Assembly: GCF_024159025.1 (NCBI RefSeq)
Contig: NZ_JAMYXC010000160.1
Location: 1-39,586 of the forward strand
Source of the DNA: Limimaricola litoreus
GTDB taxonomy: Bacteria; Pseudomonadota; Alphaproteobacteria; Rhodobacterales; Rhodobacteraceae
Direction: 5' to 3'
Length of the DNA stretch: 39,586 nt
Shown here: positions 15,727 to 25,428 of the stretch, piece after piece
Layout: each line of letters begins with the position of its first letter
Position numbering within the stretch: the stretch's first letter is position 1
Position numbers and translations under genes: made by a program
The notes under the pieces: model-generated
What the model saw: only the letters and a program-made list of their open reading frames with translations
Database searches by the model: none
Told to the model about the DNA's origin: nothing

Positions 15727-15957
15727 ATGCCCAAACGCATCCTGCAAGGCGTCGTGACCTCGAACCAGAACGCGCAGACCGTCACCGTGTCGGTCGAGCG
15801 TCGTTTCACGCATCCGGTTCTGAAGAAGACGATCCGTAAGTCCAAGAAGTACCGGGCTCACGACGAGGCGAACACCTTCAATGTGGGCGATTCCGTCCGC
15901 ATCCAGGAGTGCGCCCCGAAATCCAAGACCAAGCGCTGGGAAGTGATCGCCGAGTAA
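15727..15957 (+). CDS. rpsQ: 30S ribosomal protein S17
   Basis: S17 is a primary 16S-binding protein with an OB fold. 76 residues. Conserved segments are [21 protein letters not shown] and KYRAHDE, then [20 protein letters not shown] lies inside the end of rpmC. A 75-base gap with no clear promoter or terminator separates it from rplN. Confidence 0.98.
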   Translation: MPKRILQGVVTSNQNAQTVTVSVERRFTHPVLKKTIRKSKKYRAHDEANTFNVGDSVRIQECAPKSKTKRWEVIAE

Positions 15958-16032
15958 GGCGCCCATCTTTCAGCTTGTACGAAACCCTGGGGAGAAGGCC
16001 ATTGCGAGCCCCCCAAAGGTCGGGAGAAACCC

Positions 16033-16401
16033 ATGATCCAGATGCAGACCAATCTGGATGTCGCTGACAACTCCGGCGCACGCCGGGTGCAGTGCATCAA
16101 GGTCCTCGGCGGTTCGCACCGTCGTTATGCGTCGGTCGGCGACATCATCGTGGTGTCCGTCAAGGAAGCGATCCCCCGTGGCCGCGTGAAGAAAGGTGAC
16201 GTCCGCAAGGCCGTCGTCGTGCGCACCGCCAAGGAAGTTCGCCGCGAAGACGGCACTTCGATCCGCTTCGACCGCAACGCGGCCGTCATTCTGAACAACA
16301 ACAACGAGCCGGTCGGCACCCGTATCTTCGGGCCGGTGGTTCGTGAGCTGCGCGCGAAGAACTTCATGAAGATCATCTCGCTCGCGCCGGAGGTGCTGTA
16401 A
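16033..16401 (+). CDS. rplN: 50S ribosomal protein L14
   Basis: L14 lies at the subunit interface; the silencing factor RsfS binds it in other bacteria. 122 residues, exactly the usual length. It opens [22 protein letters not shown] and has the [13 protein letters not shown] and [12 protein letters not shown] segments. GGGAG lies upstream. The stop overlaps the rplX ATG by one base (TAATG). Confidence 0.99.
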   Translation: MIQMQTNLDVADNSGARRVQCIKVLGGSHRRYASVGDIIVVSVKEAIPRGRVKKGDVRKAVVVRTAKEVRREDGTSIRFDRNAAVILNNNNEPVGTRIFGPVVRELRAKNFMKIISLAPEVL

Positions 16402-16706
16402 TGGCTGCCAAGCTCCGCAAAGGTGACAAGGTCGTCGTCCTGACCGGCAAGGACAAGGGCAAGACCGGCGAGATCCAGTCCGTCGATCCCAAGGCCGGCA
16501 AGGCCGTGGTCGAGGGCATCAACGTCGCGATCCGCCACGTCAAGCAAAGCCAGACCGACCAGGGCGGCCGCCAGCCCAAGGCGATGCCGATCCAGCTGTC
16601 GAACCTGGCCATCGTCGATGCCAACGGCAAACCGGCCCGTGTCGGCTTCCGCGAGGAAGACGGCAAGAAGGTCCGCTTCGCCAAGACAACCGGGGACGTG
16701 ATCTGA
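16401..16706 (+). CDS. rplX: 50S ribosomal protein L24
   Basis: L24 helps start 50S assembly. 101 residues. The KOW motif is clear at the N-terminus ([19 protein letters not shown]). GGAGG lies in the end of rplN. It overlaps rplN and rplE by one base on each side, so rplN-rplX-rplE are translationally coupled. Confidence 0.99.
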   Translation: MAAKLRKGDKVVVLTGKDKGKTGEIQSVDPKAGKAVVEGINVAIRHVKQSQTDQGGRQPKAMPIQLSNLAIVDANGKPARVGFREEDGKKVRFAKTTGDVI

Positions 16707-17269
16707 TGCTCGACACCGCGAACTACACCCCGCGTCTCAAGGCGACCTTCGCCGACGAGATCAAGGCCAAGCTCCGCGAGGAGTTCGGCTACAAGAACGA
16801 CATGCAGATCCCGCGCCTGGACAAGATCGTCCTGAACATCGGCGCCGGGGCCGAAGCCGTCCGCGATTCGAAGAAAGCCAAGTCCGCCCAGGACGATCTT
16901 TCGACCATCGCCGGTCAGCGCGCCGTCGTCACCAAGGCCAAGAAGTCGATCGCCGGCTTCCGCGTCCGTGAAGAGATGCCGCTCGGGGCCAAGGTCACGC
17001 TGCGCGGCGACCGGATGTACGAATTCCTCGACCGCCTGATCACCGTGGCCATGCCGCGCATCCGCGACTTCCGCGGCGTGCCGGGCAAGAGCTTCGACGG
17101 CCGTGGCAACTATGCCATGGGCCTCAAGGAGCACATCGTGTTCCCGGAGATCAACTTCGACAAGGTCGACGAGGTCTGGGGCATGGATATCATCATCTGC
17201 ACCACCGCGAAGACCGACGCGGAAGCGAAGGCGCTGTTGAAGCATTTCAACATGCCGTTCAACAGCTGA
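16706..17269 (+). CDS. rplE: 50S ribosomal protein L5
   Basis: L5 binds 5S rRNA and P-site tRNA and forms a bridge to S13. 187 residues. Conserved features: [43 protein letters not shown] split across residues 73-100, and the RDFRGV and NYAMGLKEH segments. The ATG overlaps the rplX stop by one base. The gap to rpsN is 21 bases. Confidence 0.99.
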   Translation: MLDTANYTPRLKATFADEIKAKLREEFGYKNDMQIPRLDKIVLNIGAGAEAVRDSKKAKSAQDDLSTIAGQRAVVTKAKKSIAGFRVREEMPLGAKVTLRGDRMYEFLDRLITVAMPRIRDFRGVPGKSFDGRGNYAMGLKEHIVFPEINFDKVDEVWGMDIIICTTAKTDAEAKALLKHFNMPFNS

Positions 17270-17290
17270 TCCGCGGGAGGAAAGAGAGAT

Positions 17291-17596
17291 ATGGCCAAGA
17301 AATCCATGATCGAACGCGAGAAGAAGCGCGAGCGTCTGGTGGCTCAGTATGCCGCCAAGCGCGCCGAGCTCAAGGCGATCGCGAACGACAAAGACAAGCC
17401 CGTGGAAGAGCGCTTCAAGGCGAACCTGAAGCTCGCGCAACTGCCGCGCAACAGCTCGCCCACCCGTCTTCACAACCGCTGCCAGCTGACGGGGCGTCCG
17501 CACGCCTATTATCGCAAGCTGAAACTCAGCCGGATCATGCTGCGCGAGCTCGGCTCGAACGGGGAAATCCCCGGCATGGTCAAGTCGAGCTGGTAA
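17291..17596 (+). CDS. rpsN: 30S ribosomal protein S14 (zinc-free form)
   Basis: S14 completes the 30S head. 101 residues, the long form. There is no CxxC pair; the C-terminal [20 protein letters not shown] has a single cysteine, so this is the zinc-independent type usual in proteobacteria. The ribosome-binding site GGGAGGAAAG is strong. It is 13 bases from rpsH. Confidence 0.99.
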   Translation: MAKKSMIEREKKRERLVAQYAAKRAELKAIANDKDKPVEERFKANLKLAQLPRNSSPTRLHNRCQLTGRPHAYYRKLKLSRIMLRELGSNGEIPGMVKSSW

Positions 17597-17609
17597 GGAG
17601 GGTCCACAG

Positions 17610-18002
17610 ATGAACGATCCCATCGGTGATATGCTGACCCGCATCCGCAACGCGCAGATGCGTCACAAGTCCACCGTCATCACCCCCGCCTCCAAGCTGC
17701 GCGGCTGGGTGCTCGATGTCCTCGCCGACGAAGGCTACATCCGTGGCTATGAGTCGACCACCGGCAAGGACGGGCACCCCGCTCTCGAGATCAGCCTGCG
17801 TTACTACGAAGGTACGCCGGTGATCCGTGAGCTGAAGCGGGTCTCCAAGCCCGGTCGCCGCGTCTACATGAGCGTCTCCGACCTGCCGGCTCCGCGCCAG
17901 GGTCTGGGCGTCTCGATCGTCTCCACGCCCCGCGGCGTGATGTCGGATGCAAATGCACGCGCAGCCAATGTCGGCGGCGAAGTGCTTTGCACCGTATTCT
18001 AA
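17610..18002 (+). CDS. rpsH: 30S ribosomal protein S8
   Basis: S8 binds helix 21 of 16S rRNA; in E. coli it also represses the spc operon at rplE mRNA. 130 residues. The opening [16 protein letters not shown] and the C-terminal [16 protein letters not shown], which contacts RNA, are intact. AAGGAGG at good spacing sets the start. Confidence 0.99.
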   Translation: MNDPIGDMLTRIRNAQMRHKSTVITPASKLRGWVLDVLADEGYIRGYESTTGKDGHPALEISLRYYEGTPVIRELKRVSKPGRRVYMSVSDLPAPRQGLGVSIVSTPRGVMSDANARAANVGGEVLCTVF

Positions 18003-18015
18003 GGAGGGTCCGGTA

Positions 18016-18549
18016 ATGTCTCGTATTGGTAAACGCCCGGTCGCCCTGCCCAGCGGCGTGACCGCCAGCGTCTCCGGCCAGTCGGTCGAAGTGAAGGGCC
18101 CCAAGGGGACCCGCAGCTTCACCGCCACCGACGACGTCACACTGACGGTCGAGAACGACGCGATCAACGTCGCGCCGCGCGGCCTGTCCAAGCGTGCCCG
18201 TCAGCAGTGGGGCATGTCCCGCTCGATGGTGCAGAACCTCGTCACCGGGGTCTCCGAGGGCTTCAAGAAAGAGCTCGAGATCCAGGGCGTCGGCTACCGC
18301 GCGCAGATGCAGGGCAAGACCCTGAAGCTTGCGCTCGGCTACAGCCACGACGTGAACTTCGAGGTTCCGGAGGGCGTGACCGTCACGGCCCCCAAGCAGA
18401 CCGAGATTGTTGTCGAGGGTATCGACCAGCAGCTCGTGGGTCAGGTTGCGGCGAACATTCGCGAGTGGCGCGCCCCGGAGCCCTACAAGGGCAAGGGCAT
18501 CCGCTACAAAGGCGAGTTCATCTTCCGCAAGGAAGGCAAGAAGAAGTAA
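18016..18549 (+). CDS. rplF: 50S ribosomal protein L6
   Basis: L6 lies near the factor-binding centre. 177 residues. The start [15 protein letters not shown] is fixed by AAGGAGG; in-frame codons upstream lie inside rpsH. The two related domains end with [19 protein letters not shown], the family signature. It is 13 bases from rpsH and 12 from rplR. Confidence 0.99.
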   Translation: MSRIGKRPVALPSGVTASVSGQSVEVKGPKGTRSFTATDDVTLTVENDAINVAPRGLSKRARQQWGMSRSMVQNLVTGVSEGFKKELEIQGVGYRAQMQGKTLKLALGYSHDVNFEVPEGVTVTAPKQTEIVVEGIDQQLVGQVAANIREWRAPEPYKGKGIRYKGEFIFRKEGKKK

Positions 18550-18561
18550 GGACGCGAAAAA

Positions 18562-18921
18562 ATGGCAAACAGCAAACGGGATCTGTTCCTGAAGCGCCGT
18601 CAGCGCGTCCGGAGCAAGCTGCGCAAGGTGAACGGGGATCGCCCCCGTCTCTCCGTGCACCGCAGCAACAAGAACATCAGCGTCCAGCTGATCGACGACG
18701 TGAACGGCGTCACTCTCGCCTCGGCCTCCTCGCTCGAGAAGGATCTGGGCATCGTCGGGAAGAACAACGTCGAGGCGGCCGCCAAGGTCGGTGCGGCGAT
18801 CGCGGAGCGTGCGAAGAAGGCCGGCGTGTCCGAAGCCTACTTCGACCGCGGCGGCTTCCTGTTCCACGGCAAGGTCAAGGCGCTCGCTGACGCGGCCCGT
18901 GACGCCGGCCTGAAGATCTGA
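18562..18921 (+). CDS. rplR: 50S ribosomal protein L18
   Basis: L18 binds 5S rRNA with L5. 119 residues. The basic N-terminus ([12 protein letters not shown]) is followed by [20 protein letters not shown] and the closing [25 protein letters not shown] lies seven bases ahead of the ATG. It is 11 bases from rpsE. Confidence 0.99.
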   Translation: MANSKRDLFLKRRQRVRSKLRKVNGDRPRLSVHRSNKNISVQLIDDVNGVTLASASSLEKDLGIVGKNNVEAAAKVGAAIAERAKKAGVSEAYFDRGGFLFHGKVKALADAARDAGLKI

Positions 18922-18932
18922 GGAGACGTAAC

Positions 18933-19490
18933 ATGGCAGAACGTGACAACCGTCGCCGCGACCGCGACGAGAACCCGGAATTCGCCGATCGTCTCGTGGC
19001 GATCAACCGGGTGTCCAAGACGGTCAAGGGCGGCAAGCGCTTCGGCTTTGCGGCGCTCGTCGTCGTGGGCGACCAGAAGGGCCGTGTCGGCTTTGGCAAG
19101 GGCAAGGCCAAGGAGGTCCCCGAGGCCATCCGCAAGGCCACCGAGCAGGCGCGCCGCAACCTGATCCGCGTGCCGCTGCGCGAGGGTCGGACCCTGCATC
19201 ACGACATGGAAGGCCGCCACGGCGCCGGCCGTGTCGTCATGCGCTCGGCGCCCGCGGGTACCGGCATCATCGCCGGCGGCCCGATGCGTGCGGTGTTCGA
19301 GATGCTGGGCCTTCAGGACGTCGTCTCGAAGTCGCTCGGTTCGCAGAACCCCTACAACATGATCCGCGCCACGCTGGACGGCCTTCGCGCCGAGCAGTCG
19401 CCGCGTGCGGTCGCCCAGCGTCGCGGCAAGAAGGTCGCCGACATTCTGCGCAAGCCCGAAGAGGCCAGCGCCGAAGTCGCCGAAGCCTGA
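18933..19490 (+). CDS. rpsE: 30S ribosomal protein S5
   Basis: S5 sits at the mRNA entrance and affects fidelity and S4 contacts. 185 residues. The double-stranded RNA-binding-like fold shows [19 protein letters not shown] and [15 protein letters not shown], then [13 protein letters not shown]. The loop that mutates to spectinomycin resistance (VSKTVKGG) appears wild type. GAGGAG sets the start, and the gap to rpmD is 11 bases. Confidence 0.99.
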   Translation: MAERDNRRRDRDENPEFADRLVAINRVSKTVKGGKRFGFAALVVVGDQKGRVGFGKGKAKEVPEAIRKATEQARRNLIRVPLREGRTLHHDMEGRHGAGRVVMRSAPAGTGIIAGGPMRAVFEMLGLQDVVSKSLGSQNPYNMIRATLDGLRAEQSPRAVAQRRGKKVADILRKPEEASAEVAEA

Positions 19491-19501
19491 GGAGAGCGGA
19501 C

Positions 19502-19687
19502 ATGGCAACCATCGTCGTCAAGCAGATCGGCTCGCCGATCCGTCGCCCCGCCTCGCAGCGTGCCACGCTGAAGGGCCTGGGCCTCAACAAGATGCACCGC
19601 ACCCGCGAGCTCGAGGACACCCCCTCGGTCCGCGGCATGGTGAACTCGATCCCGCACCTCGTGCAGATCGTCGAAGAAAAGGCCTGA
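19502..19687 (+). CDS. rpmD: 50S ribosomal protein L30
   Basis: L30 is a small 50S protein. 61 residues. [12 protein letters not shown] at the start and [19 protein letters not shown] are typical. GAGGAGAG precedes the ATG. It is followed 23 bases later by a terminator-like hairpin, so it ends a transcription segment. Confidence 0.98.
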   Translation: MATIVVKQIGSPIRRPASQRATLKGLGLNKMHRTRELEDTPSVRGMVNSIPHLVQIVEEKA

Positions 19688-19710
19688 GCCACCGGCTCAG
19701 CGCGGATGGA

Positions 19711-19742
19711 AGGGGCGTCGCGGGCAACTGCGGCGCCCTTTT
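19711..19742 (+). terminator. Terminator between rpmD and rplO
   Basis: A 10-bp stem, GGGGCGTCGC (19712-19721) with 19730-19739 (two G-T pairs) and an eight-base loop, ends in TTTT at 19739-19742. It starts the 328-base gene-free gap 19688-20015. That gap also holds a perfect palindrome at 19810 and a good promoter at 19891; I see no gene in it. Confidence 0.7.
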
Positions 19743-19809
19743 CGCATGGGCCTGCCTGACGAGTGGGCGGGCCCGACACGGGGGGCGTGCCTGTCAAGCC
19801 GGGACGGAT

Positions 19810-19825
19810 GTTTCGCGCGCGAAAC
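19810..19825. promoter_or_regulatory. 16-bp perfect palindrome (possible operator)
   Basis: GTTTCGCGCGCGAAAC is a perfect inverted repeat, 65 bases upstream of the -35 element of the rplO promoter. The arms resemble those of chromosomal parS sites, but the centre is two bases too long for parS. A binding site for a dimeric regulator is possible; none can be named. Confidence 0.35.
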
Positions 19826-19890
19826 GGTCAGCAACCGTGCCCTTTGTGTCGGCGGGCGCGGGGGGCGTCGGGGGCGTCACGGCGCGCGGC

Positions 19891-19919
19891 TTGCATGGCC
19901 GGGTCATCGGGCGTATACG
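19891..19919 (+). promoter_or_regulatory. Sigma-70 promoter for rplO-secY-adk
   Basis: TTGCAT (19891-19896), 17 bases, TATACG (19914-19919). The -10 box is identical to that of the str promoter and the -35 to that proposed for rpmC. Transcription would start near 19926, giving a leader of about 90 bases. It sits downstream of the terminator at 19711-19742, as expected for a new transcription unit. Confidence 0.72.
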
Positions 19920-20015
19920 CCGCCGGTGGCCTCTTCCGGGGCCCCGAATCCAATGTATCAAGCCGCGTTTGCCCGTTCCGTCGCTGGGGGGCAGTTCCGG
20001 CATAGGAGAAGCGAC

Positions 20016-20492
20016 ATGAAACTCAACGAACTGCGCGACAACCCGGGTGCAGCCAAGAAGCCCAAGCGCGTCGGCCGTGGTCCGGGCTCCGGCACCGGCA
20101 AGATGGGCGGCCGTGGTATCAAGGGTCAGAAATCCCGCTCGGGCGTGGCCATCAAGGGCTACGAGGGCGGCCAGATGCCGCTCTACCAGCGTCTGCCCAA
20201 GCGCGGCTTCAACAAGCCCAACCGCAAGGAATACGCCGTCGTCAACCTGGGCCTGATCCAGAAGTTCATCGACGCCGGCAAGATCGACGCGGGCCAGGAC
20301 ATCACCGAGGACGCGCTGATCGCGTCGGGTCTGCTGCGCCGCAAGCGTGACGGCGTGCGTGTGCTGTCGAAGGGCGAGTTCACCTCCAAGGCCAACATCG
20401 CCGTGACCGGCGCCTCCAAGGGCGCGATCGAGGCGGTGGAGAAGGCGGGCGGCAAGCTCACCACCACCGCGCCGGCGGCCGCCGCCGAATAA
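20016..20492 (+). CDS. rplO: 50S ribosomal protein L15
   Basis: L15 acts in late 50S assembly. 158 residues. It opens [22 protein letters not shown] with the glycine-rich [18 protein letters not shown] segment and [17 protein letters not shown]. The C-terminus is Ala-rich. AGGAG lies seven bases before the ATG; the long open frame upstream is leader. First gene of the rplO-secY-adk segment. Confidence 0.99.
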   Translation: MKLNELRDNPGAAKKPKRVGRGPGSGTGKMGGRGIKGQKSRSGVAIKGYEGGQMPLYQRLPKRGFNKPNRKEYAVVNLGLIQKFIDAGKIDAGQDITEDALIASGLLRRKRDGVRVLSKGEFTSKANIAVTGASKGAIEAVEKAGGKLTTTAPAAAAE

Positions 20493-20542
20493 TCGGTGGC
20501 CGGGGGGCCTTGCGCTCCCCGCCCCCGTCACCGACTGTTCCC

Positions 20543-20577
20543 GCGCCGCCGACCGGAAGACCCCGGTCCGGCGGCGC
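20543..20577 (+). other. Long hairpin upstream of secY
   Basis: GCGCCGCCG (20543-20551) pairs with CGGCGGCGC (20569-20577), and ACCGG (20552-20556) with CCGGT (20563-20567), with a one-base bulge and a six-base loop. No T-run follows. It ends 21 bases before the secY start and could limit or time secY translation, or block mRNA decay. Confidence 0.4.
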
Positions 20578-20598
20578 TGACATGACAAGAGAGCCCCG

Positions 20599-21968
<1,370 letters not shown>

Positions 21969-21972
<4 letters not shown>

Positions 21973-22637
21973 GCACGAATATCATTCTTCTGGGGCCGCC
22001 GGGCGCGGGCAAGGGCACACAGGCCAAGCGGCTGGTCGAAGAGCGCGGCATGGTCCAGCTCTCCACCGGCGACATGCTGCGCGAGGCGCGCTCCTCGGGC
22101 ACCGAGATGGGCCAGCGCGTCGCCGCCGTCATGGACCGCGGCGAGCTGGTGACCGACGAGATCGTCATCGGGCTGATCCGCGAGAAGCTGACCTCGGGCG
22201 CGGCTTCGGGCGGCTACATCTTCGACGGCTTCCCGCGCACGCTGGCGCAGGCCGACGCGCTGGCGGCGCTGCTCGACGAGCTCGGCCAGAGCCTCGATCA
22301 CGTGATCGAGATGCGCGTCGATGACGAGGTGCTGGTCGCCCGCATCACCGGGCGCGCCACCTGCGCCAATTGCGGCGAGGTCTATCACGACGTGACCCGC
22401 CCCATCCCGGCGGACGGCAAATGCGCCAACTGCGGCTCGACCGAGATCAAGCGCCGGGCCGACGACAACGAGGACGCGCTGCGCACCCGGCTTCTGGCCT
22501 ATTACAAGCAGACCTCGCCCTTGATCGGCTACTACCACGCCAAGGGCCAGCTCGAGAGCGTCGACGGCCTGGCCGCGATCGAGGCGGTTTCGGCCGAGAT
22601 CGCGGGGCTTCTGGGTCAGCAGACGCAGGACGCCTGA
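21969..22637 (+). CDS. adk: Adenylate kinase with four-cysteine metal-binding lid
   Basis: Converts ATP plus AMP to two ADP. 222 residues, the long-lid type. The P-loop GPPGAGKGT (9-17), the AMP-site STGDMLR and FDGFPRT, and the lid arginines are present. The lid carries CANC (C132, C135) and CANC (C152, C155), a metal-binding set seen in Gram-positive and some alphaproteobacterial enzymes but absent in E. coli. It overlaps secY by ATGA, so membrane-channel and nucleotide supply genes are coupled, an arrangement common to spc operons. Confidence 0.98.
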
Positions 22638-22645
22638 CCGGTGCC

Positions 22646-22685
22646 GGGCAGGGGGCTTGACCCTCTGCCCGTCCGCCCATAGACA
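22646..22685 (+). promoter_or_regulatory. Candidate promoter for rpsM-rpsK-rpoA-rplQ, overlapped by a hairpin
   Basis: TTGACC (22657-22662), 17 bases, TAGACA (22680-22685); the -35 is good, the -10 only fair. A 10-bp dyad, GGGCAGGGGG (22646-22655) with 22661-22670, overlaps the -35. It may be the 3'-end structure of adk mRNA (no T-run follows). Transcription would start near 22692, leaving a leader of about 147 bases. The 201-base gap 22638-22838 holds no gene; rpmJ, which often sits here, is absent. Confidence 0.45.
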
Positions 22686-22763
22686 GCCCCATCCCGAAAG
22701 GGAATCATTTCGCGCGAATGGACGGGTCGCCCCCGGGCTCGCGCGGATCACCTCGCAGGATGC

Positions 22764-22818
22764 GGCCCGGATCTTTCCGGGCCTCAGTTGTGAAAAAAGG
22801 CTCCGGAATCACGGAGCC
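22764..22818 (+). other. Two leader hairpins before rpsM
   Basis: GGCCCGG (22764-22770) pairs with CCGGGCC (22777-22783), and GGCTCCG (22799-22805) with CGGAGCC (22812-22818). Both have perfect 7-bp stems and six-base loops, with an A-run between them. The second ends six bases before the GAAAGGA ribosome-binding site. They may form an autoregulatory leader for the alpha segment. Confidence 0.4.
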
Positions 22819-22838
22819 GCAACGAAAGGACGCTAAAC

Positions 22839-23207
22839 GTGGCACGTATTGCCGGCGTGAACATCCCGACCGCTAAGCGGGTTCCGATCGCCCTCACCTA
22901 CATCACCGGTATCGGTGACACCACCGCCCGCCAGATCTGCGAAGCCGTCGGCATCGACGTCACCCGCCGGGTCAACGACCTGTCGGATGCCGAGGTGCTG
23001 TCGATCCGCGAGCACATCGACGCCAACCTCACCGTGGAAGGCGACCTGCGTCGCGAGACCACGATGAACATCAAGCGCCTGATGGACCTCGGCTGCTACC
23101 GTGGCCTGCGCCACCGTCGCAACCTGCCGGTCCGCGGCCAGCGTACCCACACCAATGCTCGCACCCGCAAAGGCCCCGCAAAGGCCATTGCCGGCAAGAA
23201 GAAATAA
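22839..23207 (+). CDS. rpsM: 30S ribosomal protein S13
   Basis: S13 contacts P-site tRNA and bridges to L5. 122 residues. The start is GTG: the protein then opens [22 protein letters not shown] as in homologues, with GAAAGGA at good spacing and no ATG nearby. The C-terminal [24 protein letters not shown] splits into the conserved RNA-binding tail. First gene of the alpha segment, 12 bases before rpsK. Confidence 0.98.
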   Translation: MARIAGVNIPTAKRVPIALTYITGIGDTTARQICEAVGIDVTRRVNDLSDAEVLSIREHIDANLTVEGDLRRETTMNIKRLMDLGCYRGLRHRRNLPVRGQRTHTNARTRKGPAKAIAGKKK

Positions 23208-23219
23208 GGGGACGCATCA

Positions 23220-23612
23220 ATGGCACGTGATACCCGTCGCGGAGGCAAGAAGAAGGTCTCCAAGAACATCGCCGCAGGCGTGGCGCATGTGAACTCCTCG
23301 TTCAACAACACCAAGATCCTGATCTCGGACGTGCAGGGCAACGCGATCTCCTGGTCGTCCGCCGGCACCATGGGCTTCAAGGGCTCGCGCAAGTCGACCC
23401 CCTACGCCGCCCAGCTCGCCGCCGAAGACGCCGGCAAGAAGGCGCAGGACCACGGCGTGAAGACGCTCGAGGTCGAAGTGCAGGGCCCCGGTTCGGGCCG
23501 CGAGAGCGCGCTGCGCGCCCTGGCCGCCGTCGGCTTCAACATCACGTCGATCCGCGACGTGACGCCGATCGCCCACAACGGCTGCCGCCCGCCGAAGCGC
23601 CGCCGCGTCTGA
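23220..23612 (+). CDS. rpsK: 30S ribosomal protein S11
   Basis: S11 is part of the platform near the E site. 130 residues. [20 protein letters not shown] and [19 protein letters not shown] are conserved, as is the C-terminal [18 protein letters not shown] lies nine bases upstream of the ATG. A strong hairpin separates it from rpoA; rpsD, often found here in other groups, is missing, as usual in alphaproteobacteria. Confidence 0.99.
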   Translation: MARDTRRGGKKKVSKNIAAGVAHVNSSFNNTKILISDVQGNAISWSSAGTMGFKGSRKSTPYAAQLAAEDAGKKAQDHGVKTLEVEVQGPGSGRESALRALAAVGFNITSIRDVTPIAHNGCRPPKRRRV

Positions 23613-23625
23613 GCCAGCACTACCC

Positions 23626-23659
23626 GTTCGGGGCCGCGCCTTGCTGCGCGGCCCCGAAC
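23626..23659 (+). terminator. Hairpin between rpsK and rpoA (attenuator-like)
   Basis: A 14-bp perfect stem, 23626-23639 with 23646-23659, has a six-base loop; it is followed at a distance by CATTTT (23663-23668). The T-tract is not adjacent, so full termination is doubtful. It could reduce rpoA transcription relative to ribosomal proteins or mark a processing site. Confidence 0.5.
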
Positions 23660-23727
23660 CGTCATTTTGAAACCTCGGGCGTCCGGCTCTTCGGGACCAT
23701 GGAGCACGGACAGGAATGGAGGGACGC

Positions 23728-24744
23728 ATGATCCACAAGAATTGGGCCGAGCTGATTAAGCCGACGCAGCTCGACGTCAAGCCGGGCAACGACCCGTCGC
23801 GCCAGGCGACCGTGGTCGCCGAGCCGCTCGAGCGCGGCTTCGGCCTGACGCTGGGCAACGCGCTGCGCCGCGTGCTGATGTCCTCGCTCCAGGGTGCGGC
23901 CATCACCTCCGTCCAGATCGACAACGTGCTGCACGAGTTCTCCTCGATCTCGGGCGTCCGCGAGGACGTGACCGACGTGGTGCTGAACCTCAAGGGCGTG
24001 GCGATCCGCATGGAAGTCGAAGGCCCCAAGCGCTTGTCCGTCCAGGCGACCGGCCCCGGCGTCGTCACCGCCGGTGACATCTCCGAGACCGCGGGCATCG
24101 AGATCCTCAACAAGGATCACGTGATCTGCCATCTCGACGACGGCGCGTCGCTCTACATGGAGCTGACCGTCAACACCGGCAAGGGCTACGTCGCGGCCGA
24201 CCGCAACAAGCCCGAGGACGCGCCGATCGGCATGATCGCCATCGACGCCATCTACTCGCCGGTCAAGAAGGTCTCCTATGACGTGCAGCCGACCCGCGAG
24301 GGGCAGGTGCTCGACTATGACAAGCTGACCATGAAGGTCGAGACCGACGGTTCGCTGACGCCTGACGACGCCGTGGCCTATGCCGCGCGCATCCTGCAGG
24401 ACCAGCTGTCGATCTTCGTCAACTTCGACGAGCCGGAATCGGCCTCGGCCGGCGCGCTCGACGACGGTCTGGAGTTCAACCCGCTGCTGCTCAAGAAGGT
24501 CGATGAGCTCGAGCTTTCGGTGCGCTCGGCGAACTGCCTGAAGAACGACAACATCGTCTACATCGGCGACCTGATCCAGAAGACCGAAGCCGAGATGCTC
24601 CGCACCCCGAACTTCGGCCGCAAGTCGCTCAACGAGATCAAGGAAGTGCTCTCGGGCATGGGCCTGCATCTCGGCATGGACGTCGAGGACTGGCCGCCGG
24701 ACAACATCGAGGACCTGGCCAAGAAGTTCGAAGACCAGTTCTGA
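23728..24744 (+). CDS. rpoA: RNA polymerase subunit alpha
   Basis: Assembles RNA polymerase and contacts activators and UP elements. 338 residues. The start [12 protein letters not shown] is chosen because GGAGG lies seven bases upstream; an ATG four codons earlier would place that site inside the coding region. The N-terminal domain has [19 protein letters not shown]-type residues (here [12 protein letters not shown]). The C-terminal domain has [13 protein letters not shown] and [14 protein letters not shown], including the DNA-binding arginine and the helix-hairpin-helix. Confidence 0.99.
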   Translation: MIHKNWAELIKPTQLDVKPGNDPSRQATVVAEPLERGFGLTLGNALRRVLMSSLQGAAITSVQIDNVLHEFSSISGVREDVTDVVLNLKGVAIRMEVEGPKRLSVQATGPGVVTAGDISETAGIEILNKDHVICHLDDGASLYMELTVNTGKGYVAADRNKPEDAPIGMIAIDAIYSPVKKVSYDVQPTREGQVLDYDKLTMKVETDGSLTPDDAVAYAARILQDQLSIFVNFDEPESASAGALDDGLEFNPLLLKKVDELELSVRSANCLKNDNIVYIGDLIQKTEAEMLRTPNFGRKSLNEIKEVLSGMGLHLGMDVEDWPPDNIEDLAKKFEDQF

Positions 24745-24752
24745 GACACACC

Positions 24753-24772
24753 GGGGGCGGGCGACCGCCCCC
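24753..24772 (+). other. Hairpin between rpoA and rplQ
   Basis: GGGGGCGG (24753-24760) and CCGCCCCC (24765-24772) form a perfect 8-bp stem on a GCGA tetraloop. There is no T-run, so it is probably an mRNA stability or processing element within the 113-base gap. Confidence 0.4.
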
Positions 24773-24857
24773 GACACGACCCGGGCATCCCGCCCCAAGG
24801 AGAGCGGTCGACACGCATCGGCCGCCGGACAAAGCAAAACGCTAAAGGAGACACCCA

Positions 24858-25277
24858 ATGCGTCATGGAAGTGGCTACCGCCGCCTGAACCGGACCCACG
24901 AGCACCGCAAGGCGCTCTTTGCCAACCTCGCCGGCTCGCTGATCGAGCACGAGCAGATCAAGACCACGCTGCCCAAGGCGAAAGACCTGCGCCGCGTGAT
25001 CGAGAAGCTCGTCACCCTCGGCAAGCGCGGTGACCTGCACGCCCGCCGCCAGGCCGCCGCGCAGCTCAAGCAGGACGCGCATGTCGCCAAGCTGTTCGAG
25101 ATCCTCGGGCCGCGCTACGCCGAGCGTCAGGGCGGCTATGTCCGCGTGCTGAAGGCCGGCTTCCGCTACGGCGACATGGCGCCGATGGCGATCATCGAAT
25201 TCGTCGATCGCGACGTCGACGCCAAGGGCGCCGCCGACCGCGCCCGGCTCGAAGCGGAAGACGCCGCCGCGGAGTGA
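24858..25277 (+). CDS. rplQ: 50S ribosomal protein L17
   Basis: L17 sits near the tunnel exit. 139 residues. It opens [24 protein letters not shown] and has [19 protein letters not shown] and [27 protein letters not shown]; the tail is Ala/Glu-rich. AAAGGAG gives a strong start. Last gene of the ribosomal supercluster, followed by a classic terminator. Confidence 0.99.
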   Translation: MRHGSGYRRLNRTHEHRKALFANLAGSLIEHEQIKTTLPKAKDLRRVIEKLVTLGKRGDLHARRQAAAQLKQDAHVAKLFEILGPRYAERQGGYVRVLKAGFRYGDMAPMAIIEFVDRDVDAKGAADRARLEAEDAAAE

Positions 25278-25301
25278 TAGGGAGCCAATCCCTAAGAATA
25301 G

Positions 25302-25331
25302 AGCCTCACCCCCAAAGGGTGGGGCTTTTTT
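25302..25331 (+). terminator. Intrinsic terminator ending the ribosomal supercluster
   Basis: GCCTCACCC (25303-25311) pairs with GGGTGGGGC (25317-25325; one G-T pair) around a five-base loop and runs into six Ts (25326-25331). This has the longest T-tract of the terminators in the window, consistent with a complete stop after rplQ. Confidence 0.93.
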
Positions 25332-25428
25332 GGTTAATGCCCTGACGTCAAAGGTTTAGCTCTTGGGAGCCGGGGGTTTGACGACGTAGAAACGTGACGC
25401 GCCTGATCCTTTGGAGAATGGAAGAGCC

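Noticed and set aside
19810-19825. parS centromere site
   Set aside because: Arms match GTTTC/GAAAC but the centre is six bases (GCGCGC) rather than the four (ACGT) of parS, so ParB binding is unlikely; kept only as an unexplained palindrome.
22638-22838. rpmJ (L36) in the adk-rpsM gap
   Set aside because: No short frame with the L36 cysteine/histidine pattern is present.
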